NCBI RefSeq assembly: GCF_018614035.1
Contig: NZ_JAGGPA010000032.1
Coordinates: forward strand, 1 to 64,000
Reading direction: 5' to 3'
From: Streptomyces sp. ISL-96
GTDB taxonomy: Bacteria > Actinomycetota > Actinomycetes > Streptomycetales > Streptomycetaceae
Length of the DNA: 64,000 nt
Part shown: piece by piece, positions 58,639 through 64,000 of the stretch
Layout of the letters: each line of letters opens with the position of its first letter
How positions within the stretch are numbered: position 1 is the first letter of the stretch
Position numbers and translations under genes: made by a program
Notes under the pieces: model-generated
The model's database searches: none
The model's input: only the letters and a program-made list of their open reading frames with translations
What the model was told of the DNA's origin: nothing

Positions 58639-59085
58639 TCAGAAGGCGAACAGTGCGCCTTCCGCCAGGCCGCCCTCCATCAGGCAGCGGTTGCCGAAGG
58701 TGGTCGACCAGGAGACGTGCTTGCCCTGCCACACGCCCTGGGCGGTGATCACGACCGGGTCCCACTCGCGCGTACAGTTCCGCTGCGGCGCCGTATCGAT
58801 CAGGCCGGAGAACTCGCCGCCGACGTCGCGCAGTTCGGCGCAGGCGTCCGCGGGCGACGGATGGGTGCCGCCGGGCGTCGGTTCGCAGGTCAGGGTCACC
58901 GCGCGTACGACGGTCGCCGTGCCGGCTTCCTCGCCCGTACCCACGGTGAGCACTAAGGCCGACGGTGCGTAGAGGCTCGTCGTTCCGGCCGGCTGTGCGT
59001 GCGCCGGGCTCGTGGTGGCAGCGCCCGTCAGTGCGAGGACGATGGCCGCGCCGACGGCGCCGAGCGTGTTCCGGAGGTGACGCAT
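58639..59085 (-). CDS. SSI-family subtilisin/trypsin inhibitor
   Basis: 148-aa secreted proteinase inhibitor. Signal peptide ends at SPAHA (residue 30). The SSI signature is LTCEPTPGGTHPSPADACAELRDVGGEFSGL. Four cysteines (67, 82, 104, 134) form the two expected disulphides. The reactive loop is NCTREWDPVVIT: aligned with SSI, residue 106 Arg is P1 and Glu107 P1'. Arg at P1 predicts inhibition of trypsin-like proteases. The P1' Glu is unusual. ATG 59085 follows GAGGAGAG. These inhibitors modulate extracellular proteases during development. Confidence 0.92.
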   Translation of the reverse strand: MRHLRNTLGAVGAAIVLALTGAATTSPAHAQPAGTTSLYAPSALVLTVGTGEEAGTATVVRAVTLTCEPTPGGTHPSPADACAELRDVGGEFSGLIDTAPQRNCTREWDPVVITAQGVWQGKHVSWSTTFGNRCLMEGGLAEGALFAF

Positions 59086-59520
59086 GAATGACTCTCCTCT
59101 GATTGCGGACAAGTTGCTGGGGTGTTGCGGTTTGGAGTGTTGCTGACGCGGCCGGTGAGTGCACACTGATCACCTCATTCCGGCCTTACGCGATCCGGAG
59201 TCGGTGACCGAATGGTCGTTCGGGCAGCTCGGGGGTGGTGTGCGTGCCACCCGACGGGGCGTCCATCATGTGGACAAGCCTCAGTGGTACAACGCAAAAC
59301 GACCCGCTGACCTGCAGTCATGAGTAAGTGGTTCATCGCTCACTTACGCCGCTTCGACTGGAAAGCATCGCTTCGGGACGGTTTCCCGGCGGACGGCAAC
59401 GTGCCCGGACCACACCGCGCGTGGCGATTGACGGTGGCGCCGCCCCGTCCTGCGTTGTGTACGAGCGGCGCTACGGTCCGTCATTCCGGACGTACGGGGG
59501 AGACCTTTGAAGGAGTCGCC
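59086..59520. other. 435-bp intergenic region between SSI and esterase
   Basis: Divergent promoters for the inhibitor and the esterase. Contains the inverted repeat GTAAGTG-N10-CACTTAC at 59324-59347. An open frame upstream of the esterase start (from 59320) encodes no recognisable signal and is unlikely to be coding. Confidence 0.5.
59324..59347. promoter_or_regulatory. inverted repeat, possible operator
   Basis: Perfect 7-bp arms GTAAGTG (59324-59330) and CACTTAC (59341-59347) around ten bases, 174 bp upstream of the esterase start. Likely a regulator site; which one is unknown. Confidence 0.35.
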
Positions 59521-61068
59521 ATGCACACAGGTCCACCCCGCACGAAGAGGAGACTTTCCGCCGTCACCGTGCTGCTGGCACTGCTCGCCACGCTGCTCGG
59601 CGCCGGCTGGACCACTTTCGCGCCCGCGGCCCGGGCCGCCTCGCTCACCGAGGTCACCGGTTTCGGAACGAACCCGGGCAATCTGCGGATGTTCCGGTAC
59701 GTTCCGGACGGCCTGCCGGCCGGTCGGCCCCTCGTCGTGGCGATGCACGGCTGCACGCAGTCGGCCGCCGCGTTCGACACAGAGACCGGCTGGACGACCT
59801 GGGCCGACCGGTGGGGATTCGCGCTCCTGCTGCCGCAGCAGCAGTCGGGCAACAACCTCAACTCCTGCTTCAACTGGTTCGAGTCGGCGGACATCAAGCG
59901 CGGCTCCGGTGAGGCGCTGTCGATCAAGCAGATGACGGACCGGATGAAGTCCGACCTGGGCAGCGACCCCGCCCGTGTCCACGCCACCGGGCTGTCCGCC
60001 GGTGCGGCCATGACCAACGTCATGCTGGCCGCCTACCCCGACGTCTTCGCGTCCGGAGCACCCGTGGCCGGCCTGCCGTACGCCTGCGCCACTACCGTCG
60101 CGGCCGCCTACACCTGCATGAGCCCCGGCACCAACCACTCGCCCGCCGCCTGGGGCGACAAGGTCCGCGCCGCGTACCCCGGTTACGCGGGCCCGTGGCC
60201 GGCCGTCTCCGTCTGGCAGGGGACGAGCGACACGACGGTCGTGCCCGCCAACATGACCGAGACCGTCGAGCAGTGGACCAATGTCCACGCCACCGACACC
60301 ACGGCCGACACCACGGACACCGTGGCCGGCTACCCGCACGCGGTGTACCGCGACACCGCCGGACGGCCGGTGGTGGAGACGTACTCGATCACCGGCATGG
60401 GCCACGGCCAGCCGGTCGACCCCGGAGCGGGCGCGGAGCAGTGCGGCACCGCGGGCGCGTACATACTCGACGTCAACCTGTGCGCCTCGTACCGCATCGG
60501 CCAGTTCTGGGGCCTCAGTGGCGGTGGAACACCACCCCCCGGAGGCGGTACGAAGACAGTGGTCGTGCCGAGCCGGGCCGCGGACGATGGCTACGTGAAG
60601 GCATCGGCGACCGGTGGCGCACCCGCCGTCGGCACGCTGGAGGGCACGTACGGAGTGGCGGTGGGCAGGGGTGCGGACGGGCAGCACAACCGCGCGCTGC
60701 TGTCGTTCGACACGTCGTCCGTCCCCGACGGGGCCACCGTGAAGCGCGCCTACGTGAGCGTGACGTACGCCAGTGGCAGCGGTGACCCCTGGGCGTCCGG
60801 AAACCGTATGGCTGTGGACGTCAGATCCGGTTGCTTCGGCGCCGCGTGCGCGACGGGCGGCGACGACTGGAGCGCCGCCGCGTCGGCGTCCGAAGTGGCG
60901 GAGATCGGCCGGTTCACATCCGGCGCGCAGACGTCGACCGACTTCACGGCTGTCAACGACACGGGGACGACCCAGGTGCGCCTGCGTCTGACCTCCGCGC
61001 CCGCCACCACGGCGTACGTGTTCCTGAAATCGGGAGCGTCGGCGACGCTGACGGTGGAGTGGGAATGA
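59521..61068 (+). CDS. secreted PHB-depolymerase-type esterase with C-terminal module
   Basis: 515-aa secreted esterase of the Esterase_phb/feruloyl-acetyl xylan esterase group. Signal RRLSAVTVLLALLATLLGAGW...ARA. Alpha/beta-hydrolase core: VVAMHGCTQSAAAF (oxyanion region), nucleophile Ser159 in ATGLSAGAAMTNVMLAAYPDVFASGAPVAGLPY, acid Asp in WQGTSDTTV, His in ITGMGHGQPVDPG. A Gly/Pro linker then leads to a jelly-roll module (about 350-515: VPSRAADDGYVKASATGGAPAVGTLEGTYGVAVGRGADG) of the DNRLRE/CBM96-like type, likely carbohydrate binding. ATG 59521 follows GAAGGAG. Plant-wall ester or polyester are both possible substrates. Confidence 0.87.
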   Translation: MHTGPPRTKRRLSAVTVLLALLATLLGAGWTTFAPAARAASLTEVTGFGTNPGNLRMFRYVPDGLPAGRPLVVAMHGCTQSAAAFDTETGWTTWADRWGFALLLPQQQSGNNLNSCFNWFESADIKRGSGEALSIKQMTDRMKSDLGSDPARVHATGLSAGAAMTNVMLAAYPDVFASGAPVAGLPYACATTVAAAYTCMSPGTNHSPAAWGDKVRAAYPGYAGPWPAVSVWQGTSDTTVVPANMTETVEQWTNVHATDTTADTTDTVAGYPHAVYRDTAGRPVVETYSITGMGHGQPVDPGAGAEQCGTAGAYILDVNLCASYRIGQFWGLSGGGTPPPGGGTKTVVVPSRAADDGYVKASATGGAPAVGTLEGTYGVAVGRGADGQHNRALLSFDTSSVPDGATVKRAYVSVTYASGSGDPWASGNRMAVDVRSGCFGAACATGGDDWSAAASASEVAEIGRFTSGAQTSTDFTAVNDTGTTQVRLRLTSAPATTAYVFLKSGASATLTVEWE

Positions 61069-61308
61069 CTAGGCCAGCAGGCGCAGCAGCTGGGCGCAAG
61101 CCTCGCTCTCGCTCGCATGACGGGTGACGGTCTCGTACACACCGCGTTCGTACACACCGGTCTCCCACGCCCCCTGCTCGTCCTGGCTCCTGGCCAGGTA
61201 CAGGAAGTCGGGGGGCGTGGGGGCCGGTTCGTGGACGCCTTCGATGCGGTAGTAGTCGTCGGGCACTCCCGCCGCGCTCAGCGCGGCCCGCAGTTCGTGG
61301 CGGTCCAT
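61069..61308 (-). CDS. putative immunity protein for TNT toxin
   Basis: 79-aa acidic cytosolic protein: MDRHELRAALSAAGVPDDYYRIEGVHEPAPTPPDFLYLAR..., with a WETGVYERGVYETVTRHASESEACAQLLRLL end. Small, charged, and lying 10 bp after a TNT-domain toxin gene on the same strand, it fits the layout of a cognate immunity factor. The N-terminal helix followed by strands resembles small proteins adjacent to TNT domains in other actinomycetes, but I cannot cite a named family with certainty. Confidence 0.7.
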   Translation of the reverse strand: MDRHELRAALSAAGVPDDYYRIEGVHEPAPTPPDFLYLARSQDEQGAWETGVYERGVYETVTRHASESEACAQLLRLLA

Positions 61309-61318
61309 GAGGGTGAGG

Positions 61319-61999
61319 CTACGCGCCGGCCGGTTCGAGGTAGTCGTGCTCCAGCAGCCACTTCACATTCAGCCGCTGCCCCTCGCCCGGATCCAGGAAC
61401 ACCCGGTCCAGCTTGATCTGCTGTCCGCCGCCCGGCTGCTCGAACCAGGGCGCGATGCTGCCCTGCCACACCCGGAAGGGCTTGGCGACCTTGTAGACGC
61501 GGTAGTCGCACGGCACCGACGGCTCGCGGGTGTTCAGGTTCTGCGGGGGCAGCGCACGCTTGGCGTACGGGTCGCCGGCCGGCGCCAGATAGGCGCCGTA
61601 CTCCGAACCGAACCGGTCCAGGTGCTGGCCGCTCCGCAGCTCGGTGGGTGCCTTGTCCACCTCTCCGTTGACCTCACCGAACCCGTCGTTGGGCGGATAC
61701 TTCCAGCCACCCGAGTCCGCGGGACCCTGCCAGTACTCCTTCAGGAATTCCTCCGACGACAGTTTCCCGGTCCGCTTGTAGCCCTTCAGCAGCGGGCCGA
61801 CCGGCTTCTCGTGCTTGCGCGGAAGCCACTTCGGCCCGAGCCGTGCGTCGTCCTCGTACGAGCCGGTGCACGGCCCGGGCCGGGAGGCACCGGCGGCGGG
61901 CCACTTCTCGGGCGGCTGTGGAGCGGCGCTCGCGGCGGGCGCGAGTACCGTCGCGGCGGTGATGCCGAGTGCGGCGAGTACGGTGCGGATTCGGTTCAC
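61319..61999 (-). CDS. secreted TNT-domain NAD+ glycohydrolase toxin
   Basis: 226 aa. A Sec signal peptide (RIRTVLAALGITAATVLAPAASAA) is followed by a Cys-bearing N-region (PCTGSYEDDARLGPKWLP). The TNT fold covers about 95-226: YPPNDGFGEVNGEV, QHLDRFGSEYGAYLAPAGDPYAKRALPP, YRVYKVAKPFRVWQGSIAPWFEQPGGGQQIKLD. The D-R-F-G-x-E-x-G and W-F-x-Q-P-G-G-G-x-Q motifs are those of Mycobacterium CpnT, whose TNT domain hydrolyses NAD+. It is a stand-alone toxin with its own signal, not part of a large polymorphic toxin. GTG 61999 follows GAGGGGACC. Confidence 0.85.
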   Translation of the reverse strand: MNRIRTVLAALGITAATVLAPAASAAPQPPEKWPAAGASRPGPCTGSYEDDARLGPKWLPRKHEKPVGPLLKGYKRTGKLSSEEFLKEYWQGPADSGGWKYPPNDGFGEVNGEVDKAPTELRSGQHLDRFGSEYGAYLAPAGDPYAKRALPPQNLNTREPSVPCDYRVYKVAKPFRVWQGSIAPWFEQPGGGQQIKLDRVFLDPGEGQRLNVKWLLEHDYLEPAGA

Positions 62000-62108
62000 T
62001 CAAGGTCCCCTCGGACTACTGCGTCCAACACATGACGCGGCGCAGCGTAGTGGATCAACTACGCCGCGCCGCGTCGGTTCCGTGAGGATCACCCGGAAGG
62101 GGGGCGGG

Positions 62109-64000
62109 TTACAGCCAGTCCCGCGGCAGGGTCTCGTTCCAGGTACGGGAGAAGACCCGCCGCTCTCCTTCGTAGCCGTCGAGGGTCGCGTCGACGAAGA
62201 ACTCCGTCTCGCTGCACCGCAGTTCGGTACGGGTCTCCACGCGTACGTCCCAGTCGTCACGGCTGAAACGCATGGTCCAGGCCGATTCGCCGCCGACAGA
62301 GGTGAAGTCGTCGGCGGTGGCCGTGTAGCGCTCGTACGCACGGCACCCCACGTCGAGCCCGATGTCGTCGATGCGCACCGTTCCGCGGTCCTTCACGATC
62401 TCCAGCGCGGAGTCGTACCCGATCAGGTCGCGCTTGACCTCCCAGCGCTGCTCGGGTGCCGACAGCCGCGTGGTCGTGATCGGCGGGGCACTTTCCGGCT
62501 CGCCGAAGGGGCGCTGCGGCAGCTCGTCCGGTTCCTCCACCGGACGCACCGGCAGGGTCAGCGTGCTGGAGCGCTCGTGAACGCTCAGCAGGACGGGCCT
62601 GGGCGGCGGCCAGGCCAGGGGCCAGTACGACGTCGACAGGGAGAGCCGGATGCGGTGGCCGGGCGGGAAGACCTGGGCCACACCGTTCAGCTGCACGGTG
62701 GCGCGGTAGCGCCGGCCGGGCTCCAGCGGTTCGGGCTCGCCCGTGCCGTCGCGGTGGGTCAGGTTCAGCACGCCGTAGGTGACCCGGGTGGCACGCCCGT
62801 CGGGCGCGACGTCGGAGAGGCGGGCGGCGACGGTGGCCACCGGTTCGCTGACGGACAGGTCGAGTTCGACCGTCGGTGAGCCGAGGATCTCGACCGGCTC
62901 GTCCAGCGGCCCGGTGTCGAAGACCAGGGAGCCGCCGTCCTCCTCGCGCTGGTCGTAGGGCAGGTCCGGCGGGGCGTTGTACGAGGCCCACTTGCCCGCG
63001 AACTGGCCGACGGACAGCGGCGACTGCACCGTCATCACGCCGTCGGCCCCGTCGCTGCGGTCGCTGTCGTCCGCCGGGGGCAACGCCTCACCCGGCCTGA
63101 CGATGCGGTGCCTCAGCAGCGGATGCCCGACGGGCTTGATGTGCGGCGAGGGCCAGTGCGGCTCGCCGACCCACCGGCCGGGCCGCTCCTCGTACGACGT
63201 CGAGGGCGGCACGCTGTCCTGCATCCACGCCTGGAGCATCGGCCCGTCCATGACGCCGTTGTCGACACCCTTCAGCCAGTGGTCCCACCAGCGCACGACC
63301 TCCTGGAGGTAGCCGATGGCCGGACCGGGCTCGCCCAGATGCGGGAACTTGTGGGACCAGGGCCCGATCAGCCCCTTGCGCGGTACGTCCAGATGCCCCA
63401 GCAGCCGCGTGACGGCGTTCGAGTAGCCGTCGGCCCAGCCGCTGGACGCGAGGACGGGACAGCGTACGGCCGCGTAGTCCTCACAGACCGAGGCATGGCG
63501 CCAGTAGGCGTCACGGCGCTGGTGACGCAGCCACTCCAGGACCCACGGGCGGGTGTTTTCCATCCGCTCGTGCCACATGTCGCGCCAGCGGTCACCGACC
63601 ACGGCGGGGTCCGGCGGACACGTCGCGTACGCGAACATCGTGCCCGCCTCCGCGAGGTTGTCCGAGAGCATCGCACCGCCCATGTAGTGCATGTCGTCGG
63701 CGTACCGGTCGTCCGTGAAGGACGCGATGACGAGGGCGCGAAGGCTCGGCGGCCGGCGGGCCGCGGTCTGGAGGGCGGCGAAGGCACCCCAGGAGATGCC
63801 CATCATTCCCGTACTGCCGTCGCACCACGGCTGCTCGGCCAGCCAGGCGAGGACCTCCTCGGCGTCGGCCTGTTCCCGCTCCAGGTACTCGTCGGCCAGT
63901 ACGCCCTCGGAATCGCCGGTGCCGCGCAGGTCCACGCGTACGCACGCATAGCCGTGACCCGCGATGTACGGGTGGTTCATCGAGTCGCGCACCGCGGTCA
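62109..64000 (-). CDS. CocE/NonD family hydrolase (5' end cut by window)
   Basis: Serine hydrolase of the X-prolyl dipeptidyl aminopeptidase/cocaine esterase family; the visible part has 627+ residues and its start lies beyond the window. Nucleophile in GMMGISWGAFAALQTA, acid in SSGWADGYSNAV, His in IGPWSHKFPHLGEPGPAIGYLQEVVRWWDHWLKG. The C-terminal half is the PepX_C jelly-roll (VFDTGPLDEPVEILGSPTVELDLSVSEPVATVAARLSDVAPDG...PPGHRIRLSLSTSYWP). In the known family these cleave acyl or peptidyl esters. Same strand as the TNT gene but 109 bp apart, so likely independent. Confidence 0.88.
   Translation of the reverse strand, partial: TAVRDSMNHPYIAGHGYACVRVDLRGTGDSEGVLADEYLEREQADAEEVLAWLAEQPWCDGSTGMMGISWGAFAALQTAARRPPSLRALVIASFTDDRYADDMHYMGGAMLSDNLAEAGTMFAYATCPPDPAVVGDRWRDMWHERMENTRPWVLEWLRHQRRDAYWRHASVCEDYAAVRCPVLASSGWADGYSNAVTRLLGHLDVPRKGLIGPWSHKFPHLGEPGPAIGYLQEVVRWWDHWLKGVDNGVMDGPMLQAWMQDSVPPSTSYEERPGRWVGEPHWPSPHIKPVGHPLLRHRIVRPGEALPPADDSDRSDGADGVMTVQSPLSVGQFAGKWASYNAPPDLPYDQREEDGGSLVFDTGPLDEPVEILGSPTVELDLSVSEPVATVAARLSDVAPDGRATRVTYGVLNLTHRDGTGEPEPLEPGRRYRATVQLNGVAQVFPPGHRIRLSLSTSYWPLAWPPPRPVLLSVHERSSTLTLPVRPVEEPDELPQRPFGEPESAPPITTTRLSAPEQRWEVKRDLIGYDSALEIVKDRGTVRIDDIGLDVGCRAYERYTATADDFTSVGGESAWTMRFSRDDWDVRVETRTELRCSETEFFVDATLDGYEGERRVFSRTWNETLPRDWL

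Noticed and set aside
59320..59520. Longer N-terminus of the esterase starting at 59320
   Set aside because: The upstream part lacks coding composition and the ATG at 59521 has GAAGGAG followed directly by a signal peptide.
1..64000. CRISPR arrays, prophage, transposons, tRNA genes
   Set aside because: I saw no regular repeat-spacer array, no transposase or integrase motif, and no tRNA T-arm consensus.

Overview
The window is a stretch of actinomycete chromosome, almost certainly Streptomyces. GC content is very high with strong third-position bias. GTG and TTG starts sit behind AGGAGG-type ribosome sites. Typical families are present: geosmin synthase, DUF397, PAS/GAF-SpoIIE phosphatases, an SSI-type protease inhibitor, an NsdA/NsdB-like TPR regulator, a Ku protein and paired cold-shock genes. 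I see no transposase, integrase, tRNA, rRNA or CRISPR array. It reads as ordinary chromosome-arm content rather than a mobile island.

Layout. 0-6.6 kb: a secreted Ntn-type acylase, an acyl-CoA synthetase, phenylacetate-CoA ligase (paaK) with a TetR-type operator, and an alpha/beta hydrolase. 6.6-15 kb: DoxX and DUF4236 small proteins, a 1523-residue HEAT-repeat protein of unknown role, an ATP-dependent DNA ligase, an SRPBCC protein and a PepSY lipoprotein. 15-20.8 kb: a divergent catabolic module around a 17-bp TetR-type operator. It holds a FadD19-like acyl-CoA synthetase on one side and crotonase, tandem-DUF35 protein and two thiolase-fold proteins on the other, and resembles the sterol side-chain aldolase system. 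20.8-23.4 kb: DUF397, a PadR/membrane-protein pair and signal peptidase I. 23.4-25.7 kb: geosmin synthase, broken by a one-base frameshift in this sequence. 25.9-31.9 kb: a secreted amidase, a YkvA-like protein, a PHP-domain protein, a GST-family reductase and an APH-fold kinase. 32-38.5 kb: an NsdA/NsdB-like regulator behind three 10-bp tandem repeats, a PAS-SpoIIE phosphatase, a cyclophilin behind a perfect 22-bp palindrome, a YbdK-type ligase and Ku.

38.5-42.2 kb is a compact biosynthetic locus: type III polyketide synthase, ICMT-type methyltransferase and FAD monooxygenase (the srsABC phenolic-lipid arrangement), with a divergent UbiA prenyltransferase. 42.3-45.6 kb looks like a stress block: CBM48 protein, cold-shock protein, DUF4383 membrane protein with a possible sigma-B-type promoter, a second YbdK-type ligase and DUF2071. 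45.9-49 kb has a UDP-glucose dehydrogenase-family enzyme and an MFS transporter with a C-terminal ABM-like domain. 49.0-49.4 kb has no convincing gene but folds into several strong hairpins ending in a terminator, and is my best candidate for an undescribed RNA. It lies directly before a cold-shock gene with a long structured leader.

50-64 kb is rich in secreted proteins. They include a DUF3048 lipoprotein, a two-gene operon (glucose/sorbosone dehydrogenase-PKD-CBM6-lectin, then ThuA-DUF1080-lectin) for sugar oxidation and 3-keto-glycoside handling, an SSI protease inhibitor with arginine predicted at P1, and a PHB-depolymerase-type esterase. They also include a secreted TNT-domain NAD+ glycohydrolase toxin with a small downstream candidate immunity gene. 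A 5'-truncated CocE/NonD hydrolase runs off the window end.
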